Shown here: in pieces, positions 26,271 to 39,339 of the stretch | How the letters are laid out: each line of letters opens with the position of its first letter | Position numbering within the stretch: position 1 is the first letter of the stretch | Assembly: GCA_020055645.1 (NCBI GenBank) | Contig: CM034548.1 | Coordinates: 24,726,201-24,790,200, forward strand | Direction of reading: 5' to 3' | DNA from: Tomocerus qinae | Lineage: Eukaryota > Arthropoda > Collembola > Entomobryomorpha > Tomoceridae | Length of the DNA: 64,000 bases | Program-made: the position numbers and the translations under genes | Notes under the pieces: model-generated | Told to the model about the DNA's origin: nothing | The model's input: only the letters and a program-made list of their open reading frames with translations | Database searches by the model: none

Positions 26271-27090
26271 TATAATCTGAGCCTGGCCTAGCATAGGTAA
26301 TAAAACTGGGATTCTAAGTAGGCGAAAGCCTAACTACTGAACCGGGATATAAAAATGTGAGCTAGTTTCCCAAGGATTTGCGACAAGATTATGGCTTTGC
26401 CCTTTGTCTCCTCAAAATGGTCACTGTAGCTGGTGATCAGCCCACGTTATCTCCGGGCGTCTTTTCCAATGTACATCATCAAGACACGCTCACTGCCTCT
26501 GCAATTGTTTCAATGTCCCTTCTCCTTATGCCTACTAGGTGCGCCACTAAAACAATAAATACATACTTACTAACTTAGTATCCTTTTAGGGTCCTTAGCT
26601 GACGTTGACACACCTGTTATTGCTTCTCGGAGTTGTCTGCCTCCATGTAGATTGAGAAATCCGCATTCATATTTGCACAGCATTACATCATTACACATTA
26701 TCTCATTTTTGTGTGCTAACAAAATTCAGCTATAAATGTGGAATATATTTTGCAGTTGCAATTACATAAACACATACTACAAGTAACCGACATATTTTAC
26801 TACACCTTACTAATGATGTGTACCCTATCATTTTGAATTTGAATATATATCAGTTTATTTAAATGGCTACAGTTTGCTGTTAACGAAATCTTAATTTGAA
26901 ACTATAGTTAGTACATCGATAGGAATATTTGATTAAAGTTCAAATAATAATATATTATGAACTAGTCTCACCCTATTAGTATCCATTAGTGAGTCAGTTT
27001 CATCGGTCAGCATACTTATTATGTTACAGATGAATTGCCCACATCGGATAGAGGTATACATATGTCCTAAGACGTCTGTATTTTTAATTT
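26271..27090. other. No gene seen
   Basis: A somewhat GC-richer patch at about 26,380-26,560 is open on the plus strand for 66 codons, but shows no family resemblance and no splice sites. Confidence 0.3.
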
Positions 27091-27182
27091 AGACCAACTT
27101 GGACGAAATTGGACAAAGGACGAACTTTGACAAATTTGGACGAACTTAGACGAACTTGGACAAATTTAGACGAACTTAGACC
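27091..27182. repeat. Degenerate tandem repeat, about 10-11 bp unit
   Basis: Variants of ACTTGGACGA, ACTTAGACGA and AATTTGGACGA follow one another for about 90 bases with a period close to 10-11 bp. Confidence 0.7.
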
Positions 27183-30100
27183 AGTACCTGTGGTAATTTC
27201 GAAAGATTGTAATATTAACCCAGCGCAGGGTGAATGAAGTTTGTTTTTTAATATGCAAATTCACATAATAATATGGTATATTATGAACATAAATTTTTGA
27301 GTTCCAGCTTTTCGAAAAAAATATAAGTGGATTACATTCGGCACAGGCATGTATTCACGAATTTGGTCAATTGTATAGGGGAAGTTGCCTTTTGTTTTAA
27401 GTACGTGCCAGATTTGAATATGAGGGGAAATTAAAACGGTGAATTAAAAAAATTTAATTTAAGGGCCTTGGGCGAATTCGATTTTTTTAGCTGTTGTCAG
27501 CGCCTAAAAGATTTTAAGTAATATGCATGGATATAATAAAGCGATATACCTAAATTACAATCTATCTTACAATCTCCCATAAAAATAGATTTATACGACG
27601 CTTTATTGTAGTATTTTTTGTCTATTCACTGTGTATCATAATAGATGAGATGAATAATAGAACCTTTGATGAATATTAAAGCATGTTTGATTGTTGGGAT
27701 AAAGGAATTTTACATGATCGCTGAAACTTCTCAACTTGTGAAAAGGAAGTGCAACGCATTTGAGTGCATTGTAAACGTTTGATTACATTACTTTGATATA
27801 CCGGCATTGCGTTGACTCTCCACCTACTCTCATTGTTATTTTCGGTCCCATACAACATTGTAGTAGTACACAGAATGCAGATAAAACACCAACTTGCTAC
27901 ATTTGAAGAGCAGATAGAACAAAAGAATACCAAATCAATAATAACTATAGTCGATGCAGATGCATGATAGCTATGGACGACTACTTTACAAGATTACTAA
28001 TATACTTAAGATACCTGGACAACATATTCCAGTAATTTCACAACATGCAAAAATATACCAATAAAAAAATTTGCTAATTTGCATTTTATTCGTTTTGGAC
28101 ATCTTATTTATCAGTTTTCTTGGAACTTTTTAATAATTTTCCACAAATTTTCATTCTACAAAAATTGAGATGACACTATCGTTTTAGACGTTTTCAAGAT
28201 TTTCTATGATGCTAGACTTCAATTCAACCATCAGATACCCAAACTTGGCTTGGGTTAGTTGGCTTTGAACTCAAACACCTTGATAGACCAAATATTCCGC
28301 CTTACAAATTTTCATTGTGTCTCACACGTTTTTTTACACCTCTGATGGAAATTCCTCAGGAGATTATGGCTTATAGCTTTTGTGGAGAAAGCTTATTTGA
28401 CAAAAAAGCCAAAAAAAGTAGCAAATTGTTGACTTTCTTCGAGTTTTCTTAGCCAAATAATCTTTGGTAATCGCTTTTATAATTCACATGCTGCATTCTT
28501 AAAAATTCAATATTAATTTTTAAATCCTCAGTTTACTTCGGATCTTTCGTAACTTATGTATGCACTCAGATTATAATATTTTTAATCATTTTTGTACTCA
28601 TTCTATCTAGCTGTCCTCTAAAACGTGAAATATTCCAATAAGACCTTTTGTCAATCACTCACACTGTGACAAAAACCATTCGATCTGTAATACAAAGAAG
28701 CAATATCCATTCTACAATTTATCTATCTAAAGTGTCAAAAAATACTTATTTTGTTAAATAGTTTTTTCTTGGCCACACCAAAAGTGGAAGCTCACTACTA
28801 CGTATATCAGTATAATACTTTTGGATTCCCATTAGACAATTAGCGATTTTAACATGTCATTTTTGGTAAAATGATATTAACAGTTGATGTAAACTGACTT
28901 TTTACATTTATTATGACATGGTCATAGACATTTTAAATAATTTGTTGCGCAAAGCTAACCAATGTTTGCAAATTGATTCTCAAAAGTACAAATAAGGATT
29001 AGTGTATTATTTTAAGACTATTTTGCCTAATTATTAAAAATATAATATGGTAATATTCGTTACTCAACTCGTAGTAGTTGAGGCAGTGGTAAATTAATCA
29101 TTGTTAGCAAACTGATATGCACAAATCCATAAACTTACATTCCCAATAGTCTCTTATCTAATAACATCATATAACTTGACGCACACTAGGTAAGCTTTTC
29201 TGAATCTTGGCCATGCATTATGTACTGCCATTAGTATATGAATATCATTTAAAACCTTGAGGATGTTATTCATTTGTCCCAATTACAACTGCTGTCGCCA
29301 TATGTTTAATTACTAATCATTATAGAAACTATTTACTTAGTTTAAGCCTATGCAAACAATTCTGTGGAAAAGAGAATTCCATTTCCAGAGAGGCTTAATT
29401 CCCGATAGTGCGTCTGACTCTGACCTACCTGACTGCTAATTATAAATGAAGTGTGCCAATAAAAAACAACAGTAACGAGAAAGCAATGTAAAGCGCATCA
29501 ATAATAATACAACTTTTATTCCAAATTTCTATGATAAAAGTTTTCTTCAAGATTTTATTCCAACATCTTTTCTATTTATTTGCAGAATTAGATGAATACT
29601 ATGTACTATCTGTTCAATTCGATGTTCATTTACCCATAAATTACGTACAGTAAGTATTACGGCCCTACAGATATATAAAATATGCTTACGAGCACTTATG
29701 TAAGCAGTCAAGCAAAAAAATTTTGCGGTATTTCAACATAAAATATTATGGTTGTTGAATATACGTGATCAAAGGAAATTCCGGATAGCACAAAGTATTT
29801 TTTGTCTTCGCATGTAGTGACTAACTCTTGTCTGTTTGCTGATAGGAACCCATATGTCCGTTCACCGTGGGGAAGACACGACAGATGGACAATAAACAAA
29901 TGACAGAAAATTTTATGGATTTGTAGCTTTTGTTCTTCTCTTCGGTAATAAGCTTCTAGATTCAATTTGCTTTGCTCATGTAGGCGTAATGGTTAGCGTC
30001 GTAATCGCACGTTGCGACTACTCACAAAAATGGTTACTCTGAGAGAAGGTTAAAGGGTGGCGAGGAATATATATAGACAGACTCCAGTAGGGTTGATGGC

Positions 30101-31400
30101 TGGAGTATCTATGTAGGCGTACATTTACGACGGAAATGTCAATACATAATGTAAATCCGTTATTTCGATGTACATACATTCATTTTGCAATGCAGATATA
30201 TAAATTGAAATGCAAATGTAATGAAATGCTGCAAACGCATGAATTCAAAGTAGAGTTTAAAAATGAAAATATACCTAGTGGATTTTATGTAATTTATTTA
30301 TGTTGTTTATTTAAATGCAAACCTCGAATTAAAAGTATAACTTGAGACATTTCTGGACGAGTGTCGCTGTAGATGTGATTCTAGGTATAGGTACAGACGA
30401 CAGACATTACATACAAGACAGAAAGCCAGAATGGGTAAGTTTAGAATGCATGGCAAGTTTTGTTAGAAGAAATCTATGGCTTAAGGTAGGATTTAATGTG
30501 TAATAAGATGTGGGCTTAGGAAAATAAAACATCCACACATACTGGAACTGTATCGTATTATATTCCTGTGTTTCATATGGTAATGTTAACCACATCTAGG
30601 GTAAGGGTACCTGAATTTTGAACATGAAATTACATCGCAACCATGTTTATGTAGCTATTTCGTTTTCTAAAAATATTTATATCTAACAAATAGTACTTTC
30701 CAGGTGATATTGTCGAGTCTTAAATAAATAAATGTTTAGCAATTTGAAGTCCATTAGTTTGTGTTATTTATATTGATTATATACTTAACTAAGCAGATAA
30801 GTTTTACTTCATTCCCCCAAAACTTAAAACGCAACCTACTAAAAGCGGACAACGATAACAAGGATAAAAATCTGCATTTCTAACTTGGGGTGATAAATCT
30901 AAATAATCAAAACTAGCCACTGTAGCGAAAAATCTAGGAAGATTTTTTATTTTTTACATCTACCATAATTTTGAAACAACTACTATTATACAATATCCGT
31001 AATCATGTTCAGCTATTAAAAATGCGCCACAAATAACAGCTTTATGTGCAGCTTAAGATTCAAATTAAAACAGAATGCAACAAATATGCGGTATTGCTGC
31101 CAATAGTAGGATTAAACTTTAGTTAGCGGACAGTATAATAAATATAAGAACTTACAGTGCATATTAACTTTTCAATTCCAGTTATTTTTATCCGATAACA
31201 ATGTTGTCTTCTATTTCCAGGATTCCATTAAGGGTAAAATTGAATCAGGCTGTTGTGGTCAAGATCTTGAAAAGCCTTTTTTAAGAAAGTGACTTGACTA
31301 CTAAATACTTTTGCGAATACAGAGAATTCATTAAATTCGTGTATTTGAAAAAAACTGAATGATTTACTTACAGAGGACGACACACTCAGTGTGTAAAGTC
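27183..31400. other. No gene seen
   Basis: AT-rich sequence. Two minus-strand frames of 85 codons (27676-27933 and 29708-29965) lack recognisable motifs or clear splice sites. Near 29,980 the sequence TAGGCGTAATGG resembles a Pol III A box, but no B box follows. Confidence 0.35.
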
Positions 31401-31406
31401 GGCAGG

Positions 31407-31764
31407 CCGTAAACTATTTTGTAAATGCCGTAAATGCAATAAATGCCGTAAATTATATAGTACACTACGCAACACAAACAATTTAACAACATTTACTGAA
31501 TTAATTGAAGTACATTATATGTATAGTTTCCATCATATTATAATGCGTCATGGTTCTTAAGGTTCTTAGAGGTTATAAAATGAATTTTCAATTTTAAAGG
31601 CTATTGTAAACCAATATAAGTGTCTATAAGGATGTCAACACAAAATACTGGTGAGTGAAATCATTTTTAGCTTGTTATTTTTTAATATTTAACTACTTCT
31701 CATTAATTTCTCTATAAAAACTGTAAAAATACAAAAAAATAATTTACGCCATTTACGACTTGCC
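31407..31764. repeat. Inverted pair of CCGTAAATG arrays (MITE-like)
   Basis: The left part (31407-31453) repeats GCCGTAAATG-type units. The right part (31741-31764) reads AATTTACGCCATTTACGACT, the inverse of the same motif. About 290 bases lie between. Flanking target duplications were not found, so the outer limits are uncertain. Confidence 0.45.
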
Positions 31765-31796
31765 ACAAAATATCAAATGTCTTCAATTCAATTTAC

Positions 31797-31852
31797 TGCA
31801 TTTGATTTGATTTCAGATAGATATCAGATTTCATTCAATTTCATCCGATTTA
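31797..31852. repeat. 10-bp period tandem repeat (TTTCATCCGA type)
   Basis: Degenerate decamers such as GATTTCAGAT, TTTCATTCAA and TTTCATCCGA follow each other in register. The same motif recurs at 32197-32244, and in opposite orientation at 34475-34551. Confidence 0.5.
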
Positions 31853-31954
31853 CATTACAGAGAGTACCTATATGGTAAGGGTGACCTTAAGAATGGGTGA
31901 AGCCTGTATCTATTAATTTTTCGCTTGCCCTAGTAGTAAATAGCCAGTATCTAT

Positions 31955-32041
31955 TTTTCGTTTGGTGTGGTAAATTGCCAAACACCCCTTTCCGGCGTAT
32001 GAAACGAATGGATATAAATTATTTACTACACCAAACGAAAA
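31955..32041. repeat. Short inverted repeat, hairpin-forming
   Basis: TTTTCGTTTGGTGTGGTAAA (31955-31974) and TTTACTACACCAAACGAAAA (32022-32041) are reverse complements apart from one mismatch, with a loop of about 45 bases. The 109-codon plus-strand frame that spans it (31897-32226) is therefore not trusted as a gene. Confidence 0.6.
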
Positions 32042-32196
32042 TGGATATTAGTGTGCCAAACATTTGGGAGAGTATAATATATTTACGAGTAGAGTACAAA
32101 GTTAAAGGTGAATACATGATATTTGCAACCTCAAAAATCGAAGTGAGAAGCTACGCTTTGAAATCAATTTTTATGTCTATTTTAGGTTTCAAACGC

Positions 32197-32244
32197 ATTC
32201 ATCCGATTTCATCTGATTTGAACTGATTCATCCGATTTCATCCA
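32197..32244. repeat. 10-bp period tandem repeat (ATCCGATTTC type)
   Basis: Decamer variants ATTCATCCG, ATTTCATCTG and ATTTGAACTG in register; the same family as 31797-31852. Confidence 0.5.
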
Positions 32245-34026
32245 TTGTCGTAAAGAGCGCAACTTAATAGATATTTGACATGAAACTTTCACTCTCCGTC
32301 TTTGTTTCCCTTTCCTTCTACTGTATCAACTGCGGGCAGTTATTCGAAATTTTATCTTGTGGGCTTCGGATGAGTCTTAGGGAGAGGGATCACACCGATC
32401 AAGTTGAATGTGTAAAATAAAATCTCATTTGGAACTTTAAAAAATTTATTGTCGATAGCCTTTTGAAACTTTTTTAACTCTGGCTAGAACTAACTACTAA
32501 CAACAGGGAGCAAAAATTGATAAATTTTATTTGTAATATATAACCAATAATGACATGTTTAATTGTTTCTTCGTTCGTCAATTCATCTTCATTGAAAATG
32601 GCTATACGTCTATCTCTTAATGAATTATTATTTCCATTAAGGCCTCAGAAAAAGAACTCCGCTCTAATCCTCAAAAAACATGAAAGTAATCTATGATTTT
32701 TTGCAATTTCTACAGAAATAGTACTTCGTTGGTATGCATTACTTGTGATTCCGGATCAATGTGAAGTTTACTTGTAGTACGTGATGATGATGGCGCATTA
32801 TACATGTATCCAACTCAAAGCATGACCAACTTACTAATTACTGCAGAACTTCTAAGTACGTACCTCCAGTACTAAACCTAAGTATAATGTTTTAGTGTAC
32901 AAAGACGCCTAAACTCATGATAGTTGTAACATGAAGCGCTTTTTAGGATTATGACATTTTTTCAAGATTTAAATCAAAATCACATAGCACAAATAGGGGA
33001 AAAATCACTTATAAAACAAGTCGCTTTAGAATCACTTTGAGCTCTCAAAGATACACATACCTTAGCTAAAATTTAGATTTCTACTCTGTTTTAGAAATTG
33101 AAAAGGAAGGAAAGCCTCGAATGTCGCATAGAGTTGCTAGCAAACGAAAGTGAAAAATATTGGCACAAGCAGCCTTTTATAACAGTCAATATTGAGACTC
33201 TATAAAAAAGTAGAATGAGTATGTAGTAGAATGCACATAACCAAAGGTACGTGGGTTGTATACCAATTTACGATTTTTATTGAAAATCAGATGTAAAAGT
33301 AAACACATTGAATACAACTAAAAGCACATTAACTAGTAAAAGGGTAGAGTTTTTAAAAACCTTTCCAAATCTAATTTGCTACATAAAACAGTTTCTATCC
33401 TTCAGAATATTCTGTAATCTTTGTCTACGTACAAACTACTCAACTCAGAAAAATTCAGATCATCCATTTGATAAAGTAGAAAAGTGTCGGATCCAACTAT
33501 TCAAAACTAAAACACAAATAAATAAAGCATTGACTAGTCAGGCGTAATACTAAGCAGTAGGCAGTAAAGTAAAAGTACAGCATTCCTAACGATAAGGATG
33601 TCTTTCACAATAATGAATAACAGTATTTCCACAAAGACTCACTTTTTCATAAAAAGTATACATACGTAGTTGATAATGTGAAGTACAAATCAGTACCTAG
33701 TCAAGTTTTACGTTTTAATAATTGATTAGTTTTCTATCGAACCCCGTAGACATTCACTTGACATTAAAAGAAATCAATTGTTTCATAAAACGGTTTGTAA
33801 AACATAAGCACTAATTTTTATGACTAAGTTACTGATAACTAGTTTTTATGTATCTTTTAAGGGGAGCCACCCCTCCGTCGAGGTATCTAGCGGAATTTGG
33901 CATGAACTCGATCTATTTACATTGAGTTGAGTACAAAACCATTCAAAATTTATTTTTTTAGGAAATCAAGGAAAACTCAAAAACTCTTCCGTTTTCAATT
34001 TTGATTTTTTTACCTAAAATTCTTAC
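32245..34026. other. No gene seen; possible element interior
   Basis: No coding exon recognised. It lies between decamer arrays of opposite orientation (32197-32244 and 34475-34551), so it may be the inside of a decayed DNA element, but no transposase frame is visible. Confidence 0.25.
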
Positions 34027-34203
34027 AGGGTCCTGGAGGGTCACAAGTTTGCGTTTTGTTCAAAAAGACTTTTAGTTATTTTATAAAAAATTCATAAACC
34101 TATCGCGCCAAAAAAAATAAAAAATTTTTTGGTAGAATGGCCAGTGTGACCTTTACAGGTCAAATTTGTAACATATCTGAAACTTGTGACCCTCTAGGAT
34201 CTT
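34027..34203. repeat. Inverted repeat with 24-bp arms
   Basis: The left arm AGGGTCCTGGAGGGTCACAA... (34027-34050) pairs with the right arm at 34180-34203 (AAACTTGTGACCCTCTAGGA...), with about 22 of 24 bases matching. The spacer is 129 bases. Beyond the arms the similarity fades. It could be the centre of a palindromic element. Confidence 0.6.
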
Positions 34204-34474
34204 CATCCTAAATTTTGAGACCAACTACGCCCAGATTGCTTGAAAATTAGGCGACTTATCCATGATTTCCTGGAGTAGGAAATTACATTGAAAACCAAGT
34301 ACTACTGCCTGACCTTAAGGTTTGGTAAATGTATTATGAGGAAGCTATGTTATTGCATGGTATTACGGTATTCATAAGAAGGCAAATGGGGGCGATGACA
34401 TTGTTGTTCATGGAAATCGTACAATGTGTGTAATGTGTAATGTGGATTCATGTGTTCCTTAATACTATCGGAGA

Positions 34475-34551
34475 AATTCGGATGAAGTCAGATTAATTCG
34501 GATTAATTCGAATTAATTCAGATAAGATCAGATAAATTTGAATAAAATCAG
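34475..34551. repeat. 10-bp period tandem repeat (GGATTAATTC type)
   Basis: About seven decamers: ATTCGGATTA, ATTCGAATTA, ATTCAGATAA, GATCAGATAA and so on. The motif is the reverse complement of the CATCCGATTT arrays at 31.8 and 32.2 kb. Confidence 0.6.
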
Positions 34552-36989
34552 TTGAATGCTGTCATCGACATAGAAATAATTTTAAACCTGCATATTGTTT
34601 TTTATGGATGCAAAAATTCTGCATTCACTTAAATTTCAGCTTCAAACACAGTACTAAATAGGTTATGCCAATTTTTCACGATTTGTACATGGGCTGGTGT
34701 GGGACCGAGTCGGCGGAGTGGGGACAAAATATTTGACTGATAATTTTTCTTAAAGGTTATAAAAAAAGGTTTTACGGATTTTATGATGTATCTGTACGTC
34801 GAAATTATGTATATGCCATCAGAATTAATAAAAAATGCTTAACTGGCATTGTATAACAGAAGCTCCGCATCTTTTGGAGACATGGCGCCCGATCCCGCGC
34901 TGGATGTTACACATTAAGTTTTCCCTCTAATTTTCATAGTGTTTGCCATTTTAATTGACAAGATAGTGGCAAGTGGCATATATTTTTGTTGCTCCATACA
35001 ATTGTAAAATTATTATTAGGCAGCTTTTTACAGCCTTAATTGTACATTACATGTTAAAAGTCCTATATAGTTAGTACATTTTTCTGGATTTCGGTCTCTA
35101 TACTGTAGAGTTAAGAATTCATTGCTTAAAAAATAGACTTTACAGGCCAACGAAATTGGATTTTTAAAAGTAACGACTCTACTCTGCCTGATAGGCCTTA
35201 AATCTCCCTTAGCTATTTTGAGAATCCTCTCATTGCATATGACTTTCAAGCCTTTTCTATGACTCTGAAGTTTCTATTAATTACAGACAGATAAATAAAG
35301 GCAACCGACGAAAGGCCGTAATAAGATCCTGTTAGAAAGTCCATAATAAAGTCATCCGAAACTTACGAAACTCGTAATAAAGCCATCTCAATCTCAAGAC
35401 TTAATTCATAATTTATGATACAATGGCAACAATGATGCATTAAGGACTATTCCGCAACATTAACAAAGAAGAAGGTTCTCACGCAGTTCTCTTCTCACAA
35501 ATTAATCAATTTGCTTCAACTTTTACATATTTGAAGGCTAAACTCCTCAGTGATAAACCAGCCCCCTTTCGGGATTCCTTTCCCCGGGCCTAATTTTCTA
35601 CTACAATATACTTCCACTCTGTGACATAAATAAATACATAGTTTCAGCCCATAAGTGTAAATTATTCAGTCGATAATAAAGAAATGTGTGTGTATACTAA
35701 TACCGTCAAAATGAACATAGTATGGAAAGAATATTAAGGATTGGTTGGTGGGTATTTAAGTTGGACTCTTTTTTACTTAGGCAAGGAATATAAATAGAAA
35801 GGTTTAAAATTCTAGGAAAATGACAGAACCTGAGATAAGACACTTCGAACAAAAGTCACTTTTCTACAGGTGAAGTGACCTGAAATCAGAACGCCAGTTA
35901 GTATTTACCTTGAAGACACTAGTACGTACTACGGCTTACGACTATCAAAAGTTGATGTTTAAATACGTTACTTGCTATAGTCGGTGGTGATAATTTGTAG
36001 GCGGTAGTATGAAAATAATATTTAGCAGCTTAGAATTATCTGCATTATTGCTAGTTTAGCATAAACATTTTAAATACTTTTAACGTGCGTTAAAAGTACC
36101 ATACAAATGTGAAAACTTTAGAAGAATCCTTTAAATTATTTATTGCCTAGCTTTAATGTTTTTAGATTAGAAGATTCAAAAATTACAAATTCAAATGTTC
36201 GTATATTTAAAACCATCGTTCACAGTATTAACATTTTTTAAAAACGAAATTCTGTCTGACCTACAGTGTTCTTTTCGATGTTAGGCTAAACTTAGTTGAC
36301 TAAAGATGAAAACATCATTTGGTGCAATTTACCTAGTACATTTTGCATTTAGTAAATGTTTAACGGCCCACATGTCAAATAAGGGCAGCCAGACAAAAGG
36401 CACTATCCAGCAAACCTAACCTAATTTATCATAATCTAAACTAATTTAAGTATGGGGCGGGTAGGGCGTATCACCCTAGTATGCATGGGGCCTTTTAGTC
36501 TTTCCGCAACGCAAATAAAGGTTGCCATCTTTACTACTACATAAACGTAAAGTGAGACATGCGCATGGAATTCTGTTGAACGTTGTATGCATCCCCGTAT
36601 CGTTTTGTAATTGAACGTTGTATGTATGTGCTTATCGTTTTGTAATGACTAGAATACCAGTTCTGATATTGTTTTACATTTCAACACGCTTAGGCATCAA
36701 AAATTGATCTACTAAATAATCATATATCATAATATGCTCACTACTGACAATGAAAAGCAATAGTATTACGAAACTAACTATAGTCTATCTTTTTAAGATA
36801 GAGCCTTTGAAATAGCCTTTTGCATGTATTAAATTTCAGCAAACCTCTTAGAATTTGCAAGGCTCTATTTTAAAAAGATCCAAAAAGTGATCCACAAATC
36901 CCTCTGCATGTAGTTTATAATTATTAAGTAGCGGCAGCTGCTTTATAGGAATGACCAATAGCTACAATCTGTCTGTCCGTACGCAAGAT
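34552..36989. other. No gene seen
   Basis: AT-rich sequence with no recognised coding exon, RNA gene or repeat. Confidence 0.4.
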
Positions 36990-37530
36990 AACTTTCGAGC
37001 GGAATGAGATAATCGGTTCAAACTTTTGTTGGCAATCTAGGAGTCAAAAGACAGATCAAATTCGTGAATGGGGAAAATCGGCCATACCCCCTGACCAGAG
37101 CTGAGGTTCAAAAATTAAAAATTGACGTAACTTCCGTTCTGTGCATCGTACAAAGTCGTGTAACACTTCGTTTGACATCAGAAAGATTAAGAGGACACTA
37201 TTAAGTAGGTAACAATCATCCCCTAACAGGAGAGGTGGGTACAAACCCAAAAACAACCACAACTTGGCGTAACTTTCTTTCTGTTCGTCGTGCCAAGTCA
37301 TGTAATACCTCGAACGACATCAGAATAGTTTGAGGAACAGTAATAAGTATGGTACAGTCAACCCCTAACAAGGGAAGAGGGTAAAAACCCAAAAACAAAC
37401 AAAAATTCCGTTATATTCGTCCTACAAAATCGTGTAATATTTCGTTCGACATCAGAATGATTTAAGAAACACTATTAAGTTGATTACAGTCATCTCCTAA
37501 CAAGAGAAGTGAGTTAAAAACTAACGTTAT
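36990..37530. repeat. Tandem repeat, 133-141 bp unit, about three copies
   Basis: The anchor TCGTGTAA...TTCG...GACATCAGAA recurs at about 37,157, 37,298 and 37,431, spacing 141 and 133 bp. Between anchors each unit also shares ATTAAG and CCCCTAACAG-like motifs, then ACCCAAAAACAA. A partial copy leads in from the left, after GTCTGTCCGTACGCAAGAT at about 36,970. Open minus-strand frames here are by-products of the repeat. Confidence 0.75.
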
Positions 37531-38550
37531 AGACTGTTCTTGACATTTTTGCATAAGAAAATAAAAATGAAGGCCTGAAACCAAAATTGATAATTATTAT
37601 TATTTCCGCTTAGCCGAAGTGGAATGATAGCCATTCAATCAACCCAGCCTTAACTGCCGCGCCGCCGACTTTATTTGAACTAAATGCAAATGTAGTAAAA
37701 TTATGTTGAGTTTAGGTCTTCGTTAGGTAGATTGAGGATGGACTGTTGAAGAGCTGAGATTTCGAGATAGACGAGAAGTGCTATAATAAAATGAATGGAA
37801 TGAAACAATCATTTTTCGCTGACGTGTTAAAATATAAGGCAAGTGTTCTAGCCGCTCTTATACCCACACTTCATGTACACATACATACAATACCAACATT
37901 AAAGTAGATACGTACTAATACGTACGTAGTAGTAGTTGTTATTCATATGTGTATACTCTTATAATGATATAGAGTTATATATCTTATACCGCTTCTACGA
38001 TGGTGCATGTTGGCGCACTATTGAGGTGACGTGGAGATTTCTCAAGCCACGAGTCTAACAACTGTAACAACGTAGTAGTATTAAAGCGACAGCCAGTGCC
38101 AACTATTCTGTCGATTTCTGCTACATACAACGAAAGAAAGACAACGGATTTAAACGCACATACTTTCTAAGGTTGAGGTTTTTCATTGCAGTTCTATTGC
38201 TTTCGGACAAGTGTCTACTTCAATTGCCTTTAAAGTTGATAATAACGGATTGTGATAAACTATTCTGTTTTCAATTATTATTAGTACGCCGTGCGAATAA
38301 GTCAGCTCTGTTTCTCTCTGCGGATCTAAACACTAATTTCGGTATGTTCTACAATTTATTATCACTAATAACATATTTTAGTAGTTAGACATTATTTATA
38401 AACAGAGAATACCTTTCATAAACATCTGTTTGTGACAAATACATTATTAGCCGTTACCAAAAAACAATTGAGATAATTTTCAAAAAGTATTACTAGTGGC
38501 AAAAACTAAAATATTTTTTATTGTCTAACATTTGTTTTACTTATTTTTAG
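37531..38550. other. Upstream region of SEC61G with possible 5' UTR exon
   Basis: The acceptor TTATTTTTAG (38541-38550) directly before the SEC61G start exon shows an upstream noncoding exon. A donor candidate is TTTCG|GTATGT at about 38,341, which would make an intron of about 210 bases. The transcription start was not found. Confidence 0.4.
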
Positions 38551-38555
38551 ACAAA

Positions 38556-39204
<649 letters not shown>

Positions 39205-39320
39205 ATTACACTTTGCTTTCTACACAACTTTCGTTCAAGATATTCATACATTAATATATTGGATTACCTTTATTAATAATGTAAGTAAATTGGCAAGACA
39301 TTCAGTGTTAACTTCGTTAC

Positions 39321-39326
39321 AATAAA
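39321..39326 (+). promoter_or_regulatory. Poly(A) signal of SEC61G
   Basis: AATAAA 117 bases after the SEC61G stop codon, the first canonical signal downstream. Confidence 0.55.
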
Positions 39327-39339
39327 TATACTTATTGAC

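Noticed and set aside
29977-30010. tRNA-like A box (TAGGCGTAATGG), possible tRNA-derived SINE head
   Set aside because: No B box (GGTTCRA) at a proper distance and no cloverleaf stems.
37056-37398. Minus-strand open frames of 60-81 codons
   Set aside because: They are the translated 133-141 bp tandem repeat and repeat the same protein motif.
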